Origin: Anaerolineae bacterium
Lineage (GTDB): Bacteria; Chloroflexota; Anaerolineae; Aggregatilineales; Ch27
Reading direction: 5' to 3'
Assembly: GCA_013178165.1 (NCBI GenBank)
Contig: JABLXG010000016.1
Coordinates: 1 to 64,000 of the forward strand
DNA length: 64,000 nucleotides
The notes under the pieces are model-generated. The model had not been told where the DNA came from. It worked only from the letters and a program-made list of their open reading frames with translations, and did no database searches. The position numbers and the translations under genes were made by a program. This document shows positions 8,518-17,606 of the stretch, piece by piece (positions within the stretch are counted from its first letter, which is position 1; each line of letters starts with the position of its first letter).

Positions 8518-9501
8518 TCAGGCCGAGGATCGTCTGATAAACTGCGTCTTGAATACAATCTCCTTTCTGTCCATCACTGGATGGCGAATTCTTTCCAGCA
8601 ACGTACGGACGGCGAAGCAGCCGATCTCGCGCATGGGCTGCCGTATGGTGGTCAATGGTGGGCAGGCAAAAGCTGCTGCCGGGATGTCGTCAAAGCCAAC
8701 GACGGCGACATCGTCCGGCACCTGGCGATTTGCATCACGCAGAGCTTGTATGGCCCCAATAGCCATCTGGTCATTCTGGGCAAAGACGGCAGTCAGGTCC
8801 GGGGCGATGCGTAGCAGGCGTTGCATGGCATCATAGCCGCTTTGGTAGGACCAATCTCCCCCCTGGACAAGGTCTGGCTCAAACGGTAACCCAGCTTCTG
8901 CCAGGGCGCGCTGGTAGCCAGTGGTACGACCATTGTCCACACCCGGGATCGTCCCGATTCGGCGGTGGCCTTGGCTCAGGAGATAACGGGTAGCCATGTA
9001 TCCGCCTTCGATGTTATCGACGTTGAGGGTGATCAGGCCGGGTTGGGGAGGGTGAGCTACTGCGACAACCGGTATACCCTGCTCGATCAGCCAGTCGATA
9101 TAGGCGCGATGGCTTAACTCAGGACTGGCGACAAAAACGCCATCGACTTGCCGCTCACTCACCGCACGCCATTCCTCGGAATCGGGCTTAGCATCCGGCT
9201 CGACAATCGATAACAGAAATACATAGCCATGGCGTCGCGCCTCTTGCTCCGCGCCAGCCATGACCTGCACATAGAAGTCCTCATCCAGGCTGCTTGAGAT
9301 CAGGCTCAAGGTGTGCGTGCGTTGGGAGACCAGACTGCGGGCTACAGAACTGGGGCGATAACCCAGCCTGTCAATGATCTGTTGAATGCGGTCACGGGTT
9401 TCCGGGGCGACATCTGGTTTGCCGTTGATAACGCGGGAGACTGTCTGGTGGGAAACGCCTGCCTGCCTGGCAACATCCTGAATGGTCACTCTTTTAGGCA
9501 T
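8518..9501 (-). CDS. LacI-family transcriptional regulator of the GH42 operon
   Basis: A sugar-responsive repressor of 327 residues from ATG 9501; a longer frame would start at a TTG at 9510. The N-terminal helix-turn-helix and hinge (TIQDVARQAGVSHQTVSRVI, about residues 5-24) is followed by the periplasmic-binding-protein-like sensor domain. It is the first gene of the minus operon, so it should repress itself together with the transporter and beta-galactosidase. A perfect palindrome right after the presumed promoter (9533-9556) is its likely operator. Confidence 0.92.
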   Translation of the reverse strand: MPKRVTIQDVARQAGVSHQTVSRVINGKPDVAPETRDRIQQIIDRLGYRPSSVARSLVSQRTHTLSLISSSLDEDFYVQVMAGAEQEARRHGYVFLLSIVEPDAKPDSEEWRAVSERQVDGVFVASPELSHRAYIDWLIEQGIPVVAVAHPPQPGLITLNVDNIEGGYMATRYLLSQGHRRIGTIPGVDNGRTTGYQRALAEAGLPFEPDLVQGGDWSYQSGYDAMQRLLRIAPDLTAVFAQNDQMAIGAIQALRDANRQVPDDVAVVGFDDIPAAAFACPPLTTIRQPMREIGCFAVRTLLERIRHPVMDRKEIVFKTQFIRRSSA

Positions 9502-9532
9502 AATGCCCAATCCAGTGTCTGTTTCTGGCTCC

Positions 9533-9556
9533 GTTAACGTTACCGTGAACGTTAAC
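9533..9556. promoter_or_regulatory. Probable LacI-family operator
   Basis: A perfect 9-bp inverted repeat, GTTAACGTT and AACGTTAAC, is separated by 6 bases. It lies between the presumed -10 box and the lacI start codon, where a bound repressor would block transcription. It could also touch transcription of the divergent gene at 9730. Confidence 0.75.
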
Positions 9557-9557
9557 A

Positions 9558-9586
9558 GTTTAACATGATTTGATTTTTTGAGTCAA
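9558..9586 (-). promoter_or_regulatory. Probable promoter of the LacI-CUT1-GH42 operon
   Basis: Read on the minus strand, TTGACT (9581-9586) is followed after 17 bases by the weak -10 box TTAAAC (9558-9563). The operator palindrome begins immediately downstream. The -10 match is modest, so the placement relies on spacing and context. Confidence 0.5.
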
Positions 9587-9729
9587 CTCTTTGGTCAGGA
9601 TATCCATGTCGGATGGAACGGGTTGAGTACAACCACTCAGGACATCTTTTCCCATACCGTCTAAACTGGCATTGTGGTTGGCAGGTGGCGATGGCAACTG
9701 TTCTGTTGCGGGCGAGGAGGCGAGCCGAT

Positions 9730-10314
9730 ATGCCAAATGCATTTGAGGAGTACCTGAGGGAACACGGCGATGAACTGCTTGCGCCGCTCAAGCAGGTGGT
9801 GAACTTCGCAACGACCCGCCGCTACGTGGCGGCTGCCTGGGAGGCGCTGGATATGCAGTCAGAGCCGCCACAAGACCTCCTCCAGCAGATCCAGCAACAG
9901 GTTGCCGAGTGTACGGCGTCCCGTCTGGTCATACAGTTGCTGCTCGAAATCGGCGGGAACGAACCGGTGTTCATGGGTTTCCTGGATGATATCACCGGGC
10001 GGTTGATGCTTACCTGTTCTCGGGATGATCTAATCGCGGCTGTGACTTTTGCTATCAACACTGCCTTCCTTGCCGAGACGCTGGCGGAAGAAGGGTTCGG
10101 CCTTCAGCAAGGGCTGGCAGGTTACCGCCGGGCCTTCATGGACCTTGGCAGGGCCGCCGCTGAATTGATCTCCGCCGGGGACGACGCTGCAAAGTCCCGG
10201 GCCATGGCGCGCCTGTCTGAGACTGTCAGGGCTTATCTCCCGCTGTTCACGGCCACCATTCAGGAAGAAGCTGAGCGCCAGGCTGGTGACGACGAGTCCG
10301 GCGAGTCTGGCTGA
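9730..10314 (+). CDS. Unknown helical protein, first gene of the giant aminotransferase locus
   Basis: I do not recognise a family. ATG 9730 is chosen because AGGAGG lies at 9715-9720; the frame extends upstream to 9613 but without a comparable ribosome site. The product has 194 residues and appears almost wholly alpha-helical, with no signal peptide or membrane segment and an acidic tail (GDDESGESG). It is divergent from the LacI operon and lies 283 bases before the SPFH gene on the same strand. The 10315-10597 gap shows no gene or clear promoter. A link to the two following genes is inferred from order only. Confidence 0.6.
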   Translation: MPNAFEEYLREHGDELLAPLKQVVNFATTRRYVAAAWEALDMQSEPPQDLLQQIQQQVAECTASRLVIQLLLEIGGNEPVFMGFLDDITGRLMLTCSRDDLIAAVTFAINTAFLAETLAEEGFGLQQGLAGYRRAFMDLGRAAAELISAGDDAAKSRAMARLSETVRAYLPLFTATIQEEAERQAGDDESGESG

Positions 10315-10597
10315 CGGCGTTCGTCACTCCCACAAGGGCATAATCTCCAGTCCGATCCGGGCAAACTGCTCAAGTCGGATTCGACTATCTTCAGGTACAA
10401 TAAATTCGCTTCATCAGCATTGCGGAGGCTGCGACTGCTTTGCCAGCTGGCCGCCGGATCTGATAGGTCCCTGACCGGTGTACTGAGGCAATCGAGCGGG
10501 GTGGACACACCCGGATTTCTGACGCTTTCAACAAGCCGCCAGTCGGATCAATGTAACCGTTGGCAGCCGGTTCCTTCGCTGCCGGAGGTGCAGAGAG

Positions 10598-11584
10598 ATG
10601 GATGTCATCCCCGGTATCATCATCGGTGTGTTGCTGGCAGGCGGCCTGCTGGTAGCTCTTTTTGAGCTTCGCCTCCGCCAGCCCGATGTGATTGTGCTCT
10701 ATGAGTCCAAGGGGCGGATCGGCGTCCGCAGGGGGCTGCTCTATCCGCGCCATTTCAGCCTGCCGCTCAAGCGCACGACTAGCCCGCTCCAGTTGACGGT
10801 TGAGGCCGCTGCGCTGGGGAACCTGACGGTCCGGGTCAAGCTGGTTGGCTCGGCTGCGCCATCGGTCGAGCATATCCAGGCGTTGATCCGGGTTGGCGGG
10901 TGGGATAGCGAGGCAGTCTCGCGCGCCGTTGACCAGGTCAGAATCCTGCTGATGGGGCTGGTCAAGGAATATACCGAACGCTCTGAGATCCATGCGATTT
11001 CCTCTCCTGCCCTGCAGAACCACCTGAACGAGCACCTCAAGCTGATTGAGGAGCGTTATGGTGTCGAGTTGATTTCGCTGGCCGTCCAGTCGCTGGAACC
11101 GACGGATCCGAAGATCGCTGAGGCGCTAAGCCAGCAGGAAGCGGCCCGGTTGCTGGAGCAGACCGAGCAGCTCAACCACCAGGCGCGGGTTGCCGCCGCC
11201 AAGGCTAAGTACAGAGCGGACGAGGAAATCGCTGCGATGGAGCACGCCCTCGAACTCAAGAAGTCCGAACTGAAGAAGGAGCAACTCCGGAGCGACGCGG
11301 AACTGGCCCGCCAGCGAATCGAAGAGGAACTGGCGCGTAGCCGCCTGCGCCTTGCCTTTGAAAAAGAGGAACTGGAAGTGCTCCGCCGCAACCCGGAGCT
11401 GTTGATGCTAACCCCTCAGGCCGCCCGCCTGGCGGAAGCCAGCCAGAGCCTGAAGAACGCCAGAACAGTGATCTCACTGACTCCACAGGAACTGGCCAAT
11501 GGTTCGGCGCTCTTTACCCTGTTCCGCAACCTGCTGCTGAAGGACTTGGAAACCAAGGACCTGGAAATCAAGGATGAGACGTAG
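10598..11584 (+). CDS. SPFH/band-7 domain membrane protein (flotillin/stomatin-like)
   Basis: SPFH proteins assemble into large membrane-bound rings and organise partner proteins. The 328 residues start with one membrane segment (about residues 4-24), preceded by a good ribosome site (GGAGG at 10586-10590). An SPFH-type domain follows at about residues 30-180. A long charged coiled coil rich in Glu/Lys/Arg runs from about 180 to 270 (for example ELKKSELKKEQLRSDAELA). A short C-terminal helical region closes the protein. It lies about 100 bases upstream of the giant aminotransferase protein on the same strand, so the giant protein could be its client. That is inference. Confidence 0.75.
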   Translation: MDVIPGIIIGVLLAGGLLVALFELRLRQPDVIVLYESKGRIGVRRGLLYPRHFSLPLKRTTSPLQLTVEAAALGNLTVRVKLVGSAAPSVEHIQALIRVGGWDSEAVSRAVDQVRILLMGLVKEYTERSEIHAISSPALQNHLNEHLKLIEERYGVELISLAVQSLEPTDPKIAEALSQQEAARLLEQTEQLNHQARVAAAKAKYRADEEIAAMEHALELKKSELKKEQLRSDAELARQRIEEELARSRLRLAFEKEELEVLRRNPELLMLTPQAARLAEASQSLKNARTVISLTPQELANGSALFTLFRNLLLKDLETKDLEIKDET

Positions 11585-11731
11585 CCTGAGCATCCATCTG
11601 TAGACTGGCTTGGGCGGAAGGCTCATTGCCCTCTGCCTGAGGCCAGCAGACTCTTTGATCTCTGAACCCGAGGCGGCCATCATTTGCTGCCTGCCAGCAC
11701 AACGGAAGCCCTTCCTGCGAGTGGCCATGCC

Positions 11732-14700
11732 ATGCCCCACCTGCCTGATCCCATGTCATTCTTCCGCCTGAAGCCGATCCGGGCGGCACGTGTATCGGAA
11801 GTCAGCGAGACCACCGCTGCGGCGCCGGTTCCAGCTGAAGAACGCATCAACTTTCACATCGGGAACCCGCTGCAGGACCCGCGGCTTTCGTCGGCGTTCC
11901 TGCGCACGGCGCTTGGCCTGGACATCGGCCAGGTGGAACTGAATGACGCGGAACCAGACGCGATTCTGGAGCATCTGGGGTGGGACGAGGCCGACAAACC
12001 CAAGCTTGAGTTCCTGATCCGCACGATTCGCAGAAGTGCCCCGTATATGCCCCGTGGCGGGTATTCGGTCAAGGCTCCCCATGCGCTGGTCAAAACCTTC
12101 TGCTCCTGGCTGGAACACCAGCAGGAAGCGCTGCACTATGACACCGGGGAACAATCCGGGCGGCGGGAGATCATCCTGGCTTCCGGCGGGGTTCAGGAAA
12201 CGCTGCGCGTCATCCTGTTCACGTTGTCTTCCAGCCTGGAAACGCTTCCGGCTCGCATCCTGTGCTACGGCTGTGATCTGCTGCCGCCATTGAAAGCGAT
12301 CCCCGGCCTGCTGTTTGAGAATCTGCCGGCGGATGAGCAGCGGGCCTGCATGCAGATCGAGCAAACGCTGGCGGCCTCCCCCCATACGCCAACGGTTGTG
12401 GTACTTGGTAGCGTGCCGGGGGAGGTGACGCGGCGCCGGCTGCGCGTGATGAGCCTGGAGCAGCCTCTGTTCTTCATCGAAGCCAACAACGCCCCCAACC
12501 ACCTTTCCCTTGCCCGCGAGGCCAAGCTTGTCCAGCGCGTCATCCGGATTCTGACGCCAGCCATTTTCTCGCCGCGCTGGCACACCCTCTCCACCGTATT
12601 TGTCGTGGGCAACGCCGACTTTCTCAGCGCGATTGAGAATGTTCATTTCAACCTCAAGGGGACACCCTCAGCGTCAGAGATCGAACTGCTGACATTTCTG
12701 CTCGACCAGCAACCTGCCAGCCCTGCTCAGGATTCCCCGCTGGCTATGCCACAGGCCAGGCCATCCTTTGAAGGGTTGGCGTTGAGCGGCGCTACGGAGG
12801 CGGCTCTGGTGCACCTTGCTCATGAAGCTGGGCTGCACCTGGAGGCACTGCTGGATGTTCACAACCAGACGGTCGAGCGCTCGCTGAAAGTGCTGGAGGA
12901 GAAGACCGACCTGTTTGCCCGGCGGATTCAGGGCGCCTGGAAGGACCGCCTTTTTGATGAATTCGCCGGTGTTGAGGTCAGAGAACTCCTCGATCTGGTG
13001 TTGCACAACCTTCATCGATCGGAAACCAGCCAGGCGCTTTTGCGCAGTTTCCTGAGCGTCTTTGTCAGGCATCAGCCACAGTACAGGCCGGAATCTTGCC
13101 TGGTCACCAGCGGCTCATCGCGCACGGCGCTGGGTATCCTGGGCTTCCACTGCGGGATCACCGAGGTGGTGATCCCCGATCTAAGCTGGTCTTACGAGCA
13201 GTGCTTCCCGCGCGTTCATGCTGTGCCGCTGACGGAATCGCTGGAGCTTGACGCCGAAGCGATGATCGCCAGGATTGAGGAGTTGTGCTGGCGCGATCCG
13301 TCATGGCCGCGGCGCGGCGCGGTGGCCATCAATAACCCGCATAACGCTACCGGACGCATCTTCCGCGAGGAGGCGGTCCAGCGGCTGGTTACCTACTGCC
13401 TGGAGCGCGGTATTTATGTCATTGACGATCTGGCTTACCAGAACGTCGCGCCGGTCAACGACCTGCCTGAGATCAAGACGATTCGCCAGATCGCGACCGA
13501 ACTGGTGCAGCTGGGACTCGTCGATGAGCACCACGCCGATCGGGTGATCACCGTGCATTCCATGTCGAAGACCGACTGCCTGGCCGGGGCCAGGCTTGCT
13601 GTCGTGGAGATCCGCGACTCGGAATTGCGGCAGCGTTTTGAAGAGGTCAATGCCCACATCCAGCCGAACCTGGCTGCTGTGTTGATCTGCTATCTGTTCT
13701 ATCGCGGCACAACGCAGGCGGTGCGTACCTACTGGCATTTGCGCAATGCCATCTACAGTGAACGAACCCATGCCCTGCTGACGGCCGTGGCCAATCTCCC
13801 GCCCGATCGCAATCCGTTCCAGTTGTCCATCATCCCGCCGACGGGGAGTATGTACCCATTGCTACGCATCGCGTTGCTCCCTGCCGGCCTGTCGCTGGAC
13901 TGGCTGGCTTCCTCGCTGGCGCGGCGCGGGATTGGCCTGTTGCCCCTGGCGACCTTCGCCCGCACGGAAAAGGGATTCGAAACCGGCAGGACGACTTTCC
14001 GCCTGACTCTGGGCGGCGTAGATAACGCGGCGACGCTCCTGGCCAAGACGCGCCGCCTGCTCATCGATCTCAACCGGCTGATCGCGGAGGAGGAGGCCCG
14101 CTATAACCGCAAGCGTCTGCCGGTCCGGGTACCGGAATCGGCGGGTAGTCGGTCCGCGGAACTGGCCCAGGCCATGGATGTCATCGCCCGGCGTCTCCTG
14201 CAGCATTGCGCTCACGATAGAACCTGCCGCCATCTGCTGGCGCTGCCGCTGCTGGACCCCGAGCGGGCGCAGCGCGACTTCCTGGAGCGCTATGCCCCGG
14301 AACGCCTGGAAGTATTCCGTCTCCGTTTGCTCGATCGGGCGCTCATCAACGACGAGCTTACCCGGCAGGCGCTGGCTAACAACGGCACCTGGCTTGCCGA
14401 AAGGTTGCAGCGCGAATTCATGAAGGACTCGCTGGAGCGTCGCCAGCAGTTGTTCCGGCTGCGCTCCTACGACCGGACTGTCCATCCCACGCAGATGTAC
14501 TCGCTGCAGGCGGAGCTGGCCCTAGACGCCATCCTGAACGCGCTGATTGCCGGTCAGCCGGTCGCCCCGGTGTTGATCGAGCGGGCGGCGCAGGAACTGG
14601 TGAAGGAATATTTGGGGCTGAACGTTAGCGTCAATTCGCAACAGGAAGCCGACGAAATCCTGCTTGATCTCGCCGCGCTCACCGCTGGTGAGCAGTACAG

Positions 14701-17347
14701 CGAGTTATTCACTGATGCACCGCTGACCTCCTTTCTATCTTTCTGGAGCGATTGGGATGGCAGCAGCAGACCGTCGGGGCAGGGGCATCAGCTGGCGGCA
14801 GCTGTAGTCATGGAGAATGTGCAGCGGATGGCACGCATCTTCAACCTGTTGCGGCAGGTTGACCCGGATGTTGCCGTCAGCCCTGAACTGCTGGCGGAGC
14901 TTGACCAGCTAGCGCAGCGTAACCAGCGCTTTAAGCGGCTCCTGAACGCCATCACCCAGCTTACCCAGCAACTGGAAGGTCGTTACCGGGGCGTCCTGCC
15001 TTTTGCTGTGGAGTCGACGCCGCTGCAGCGCCTGGCCGCGCGCTGGCACCTGCGCCGCGATCCGGCCAGGGCGCTATGGCAGCACAACGACCGCTACGAA
15101 CAGAAGATGCTGGAGCTGCGCCGGGAACGACGCCGGACGCTGGAATATTACTTTGCCCTGAACAAGCAACTGCGCAAACAACTGTACGCCCTCATTCCGG
15201 CTATTCAGGCAAACCGCGCTGCCGAACCTCTGTTGCGGGAGGTGGTGGGCTACCGGGATATTCTGCAGCGCGTGGTGATCACGCCGCGCATCCAGCAGGC
15301 CCTGATTACCGCCCGCGATCAGTTTGCCATTGATACAACCGTGTATAACATGCATGAGATTAATACCCTCTCCGGCAAGTACGGCAATCCGGGGATGACC
15401 CTGGCTGTCCAGATCAGCCTATCGACCAGACCGGACGCCTTGATCTCGCTTGACAGGAAGATGCGCACGCAACTGGAGCAGGCGCGGCGGGAAAACCCGG
15501 CGGTTGACCTGCCTTCTATCTGGCTGATTCCGCTGTTTGAAGACAGGGAGTCAGTCCGGAATGTGCGCGCCTATCTGGATCAGGTCTGGGATTACGCCAC
15601 CCAGAGCCGCCACACGGCTCAGTCCCCGCAGAACCGCTTTGCCGAGATGATTGATGAGATCTTCATCGCCGGTTCTGACCTGAGCCAGCAGATCAGTCAG
15701 GCTACAGCAGCACTCCTGTACCACAGGGCCAAGTACGATGTCCAGCTGTGGCTGGTGGAGCATGGCGTTGCCGAGCATGTGCGCATCAAGATGGGCAGCG
15801 GTGAGCCGATGCAGCGCCAGGGCGGGTACTACTCCCGTGTGGCAGGTCTGCCTGCTTTCCGCAATTCGGCGGAAAATCAGCACCGGTTCTCACGGCATCT
15901 GCTGGCGGCGGCGCGCAAGAGCACGGCCTATGCGGTGACGCCGTTGCAGGGGGTCTTTCTGGGCGGCGACCTGAGGACGTTTCAGAGCAATCTATCGGAA
16001 CAGTTGCGTTTCCTGCCCGTGCGTGATTTTGTCAGCCTGCTTCATCATGTGCGGGAGTCGCAGGAGATTCACCGCCGCGACCTGATCCGCGCTGCCGAGA
16101 TGACCGCCGAGAGCCGTCTGGTGGCCCAGAGCCGCAGCCTGCAGGAACTGGAACGGCTGACCGTCGGGACGATAGAAGCTGTCTACGAGCAGTTTCTGGC
16201 GGAACTGACCGATAGCTTCCGGCACATTCTCTATGGCCGGGAAGAAGATGTGTTTGGCATCCACATCATCTCCTACTTCATCGGTCGTTCCATCCCTCAG
16301 TTGCGTGACCGCCCCACCAGCCGGCGAACGCTGGAGACCGGCGCGGAGCGCGGGCAGCGTATCCTGGCGAATATCGCGGAAATCATCCCGCTGTCCAAAC
16401 AGGGGAGTCTGTTGCGGGCCATCGCGCATAACCAGGCGCAGACGGCAGTGCTCGGCGTCAACCAGCTCACCACCGGGCTGTTCCGCGCCCTGGAACGCTT
16501 TGCCCAGAAGACCTTCGTGGCAGCCGAGCAGGAGCGCATGATCGGGGAGAGGTTGTTGCCGTATCTGCCCGTGTACGAGATTCTCAGCACCCTGCGCGTC
16601 TACCACGACTACCGGGGTGAGTTTCTCCGCACCATCGAGACGGCCTTCCCCGCTGGCAATTCCGCTTTTGTGGCGCTGCGGGAGGATAACGACGCCCTGC
16701 AGCGTTATCTGCCGCTGTTCCAGCAGGAACTGCTGCGCCGCCATGGTGTGAATGTCAGCGATTTCTTTGCCAATGGCGTCTTTATCCCCGATCTGCTGCC
16801 TACCCTCCGGCCCGATCTGGCGGTGCTGTTGCAGAAGGACCTGTTCAACACCGATCTTGAGGTGATGCTGGAACAGGTGTCCGGTCGGATCGCGGACGAC
16901 TGGCGGACGGAGGTTGACCGGCTGCTACAGGTGCCGCGCCAGGTTCACTACTGGCGTTCGCTCATCTGGGAAGTGATCGGCGAATCGATCTACCAGCGTG
17001 TGCAGAGCTTCGGCGAGCTTGCTACCGCTCTGTACGCCTTTGCTGCTACACGCTCGTTCAGCGCCACACCGCCGACTGTCCGGGGGGCCAAGCTTTCGCC
17101 CGCCCTGGCAGGATTCTTCCGCACCGCCCGCGCTGATGACGAAATGCGCGACCTGCTGATTGGCGCGATCGAATATCTGAACGCACTGACGGAAGGTAGC
17201 TTTGAGATGCCCGTCAGCATCATCAGGGCGATGAACGACGTGGAGCGCCTGGCCCAGATTGAGGAAAGCGCCCTCCCGCCGGAAAAGCAAAACCTGTTCC
17301 GCCATTGCCTGCTGCAGATTGCCCGTCTGGTTGGCGAGAACGGGTAA
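11732..17347 (+). CDS. Giant fusion protein: two aminotransferase class I/II-like domains plus a PEP-carboxylase-like region
   Basis: From ATG 11732 the product has 1,871 residues. A TTG at 11684, with GAGG at 11670-11673, is an alternative start adding 16 residues. Residues of about 30-350 resemble a class I/II aminotransferase but lack an evident PLP lysine. Residues of about 400-800 form a complete fold-type-I PLP site: Asn535 in NNPHNATG, Asp566 and Tyr569 in IDDLAY, Lys613 in HSMSK and Arg621 eight residues later, with the spacing of aspartate aminotransferase. The remainder shows PEP-carboxylase-like landmarks in the right order: HPTQ (His918), IPLFED (Glu1270), AGSDLSQQ (Asp1316), GSGEPMQRQGG (Arg1362), LQGVFLGG, RPTSRR (about 1527) and RAI (about 1562). 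The spacing from His918 to Glu1270 (352) resembles His138 to Glu506 (368) in the E. coli enzyme. Several catalytic residues differ, for example the lysine of SDSxKD is Gln. The PLP domain is well supported. The PEPC relationship is read by eye. Confidence 0.8.
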   Translation: MPHLPDPMSFFRLKPIRAARVSEVSETTAAAPVPAEERINFHIGNPLQDPRLSSAFLRTALGLDIGQVELNDAEPDAILEHLGWDEADKPKLEFLIRTIRRSAPYMPRGGYSVKAPHALVKTFCSWLEHQQEALHYDTGEQSGRREIILASGGVQETLRVILFTLSSSLETLPARILCYGCDLLPPLKAIPGLLFENLPADEQRACMQIEQTLAASPHTPTVVVLGSVPGEVTRRRLRVMSLEQPLFFIEANNAPNHLSLAREAKLVQRVIRILTPAIFSPRWHTLSTVFVVGNADFLSAIENVHFNLKGTPSASEIELLTFLLDQQPASPAQDSPLAMPQARPSFEGLALSGATEAALVHLAHEAGLHLEALLDVHNQTVERSLKVLEEKTDLFARRIQGAWKDRLFDEFAGVEVRELLDLVLHNLHRSETSQALLRSFLSVFVRHQPQYRPESCLVTSGSSRTALGILGFHCGITEVVIPDLSWSYEQCFPRVHAVPLTESLELDAEAMIARIEELCWRDPSWPRRGAVAINNPHNATGRIFREEAVQRLVTYCLERGIYVIDDLAYQNVAPVNDLPEIKTIRQIATELVQLGLVDEHHADRVITVHSMSKTDCLAGARLAVVEIRDSELRQRFEEVNAHIQPNLAAVLICYLFYRGTTQAVRTYWHLRNAIYSERTHALLTAVANLPPDRNPFQLSIIPPTGSMYPLLRIALLPAGLSLDWLASSLARRGIGLLPLATFARTEKGFETGRTTFRLTLGGVDNAATLLAKTRRLLIDLNRLIAEEEARYNRKRLPVRVPESAGSRSAELAQAMDVIARRLLQHCAHDRTCRHLLALPLLDPERAQRDFLERYAPERLEVFRLRLLDRALINDELTRQALANNGTWLAERLQREFMKDSLERRQQLFRLRSYDRTVHPTQMYSLQAELALDAILNALIAGQPVAPVLIERAAQELVKEYLGLNVSVNSQQEADEILLDLAALTAGEQYSELFTDAPLTSFLSFWSDWDGSSRPSGQGHQLAAAVVMENVQRMARIFNLLRQVDPDVAVSPELLAELDQLAQRNQRFKRLLNAITQLTQQLEGRYRGVLPFAVESTPLQRLAARWHLRRDPARALWQHNDRYEQKMLELRRERRRTLEYYFALNKQLRKQLYALIPAIQANRAAEPLLREVVGYRDILQRVVITPRIQQALITARDQFAIDTTVYNMHEINTLSGKYGNPGMTLAVQISLSTRPDALISLDRKMRTQLEQARRENPAVDLPSIWLIPLFEDRESVRNVRAYLDQVWDYATQSRHTAQSPQNRFAEMIDEIFIAGSDLSQQISQATAALLYHRAKYDVQLWLVEHGVAEHVRIKMGSGEPMQRQGGYYSRVAGLPAFRNSAENQHRFSRHLLAAARKSTAYAVTPLQGVFLGGDLRTFQSNLSEQLRFLPVRDFVSLLHHVRESQEIHRRDLIRAAEMTAESRLVAQSRSLQELERLTVGTIEAVYEQFLAELTDSFRHILYGREEDVFGIHIISYFIGRSIPQLRDRPTSRRTLETGAERGQRILANIAEIIPLSKQGSLLRAIAHNQAQTAVLGVNQLTTGLFRALERFAQKTFVAAEQERMIGERLLPYLPVYEILSTLRVYHDYRGEFLRTIETAFPAGNSAFVALREDNDALQRYLPLFQQELLRRHGVNVSDFFANGVFIPDLLPTLRPDLAVLLQKDLFNTDLEVMLEQVSGRIADDWRTEVDRLLQVPRQVHYWRSLIWEVIGESIYQRVQSFGELATALYAFAATRSFSATPPTVRGAKLSPALAGFFRTARADDEMRDLLIGAIEYLNALTEGSFEMPVSIIRAMNDVERLAQIEESALPPEKQNLFRHCLLQIARLVGENG

Positions 17348-17394
17348 CGCCCCCGCCGGAAAAATTGATCTCCAGGTTGCAGACTGGCTCGCCT

Positions 17395-17420
17395 GCGCGG
17401 TGATGTGAGGAAAACCGCGC
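17395..17420 (+). terminator. Weak hairpin after the giant gene
   Basis: A 7-bp GC stem (17395-17401 with 17414-17420) with a 12-base loop lies 47 bases after the stop of the giant gene and before the next promoter. It has no T-run. It is a candidate terminator only because of its position. Confidence 0.3.
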
Positions 17421-17440
17421 CGGTGGCCGTTCATGCCTGA

Positions 17441-17470
17441 TTGACATGCAAAATGTTGCTATTCTATAAT
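17441..17470 (+). promoter_or_regulatory. Strong sigma-70-type promoter of the IclR-ALDH-CUT2 operon
   Basis: TTGACA (17441-17446) and TATAAT (17465-17470), both perfect, are spaced by 18 bases. They lie about 130 bases upstream of the IclR gene. The leader 17471-17606 holds no gene; an imperfect AATTTC/GGAATT pair near 17468-17490 could be part of the IclR binding site. Confidence 0.75.
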
Positions 17471-17606
17471 TTCAAATAGAGTTCGGAATTTTGCCATACT
17501 TGGCCCGTGTGGCCTGGGGCTGCGTCGCTCATCACGCTCAGGCATCCCTCCCCGCTCTTCTCTCCGTCCCCATGTCCCGGTTCCCTTAGCCCGGCGGATG
17601 GAAGCA

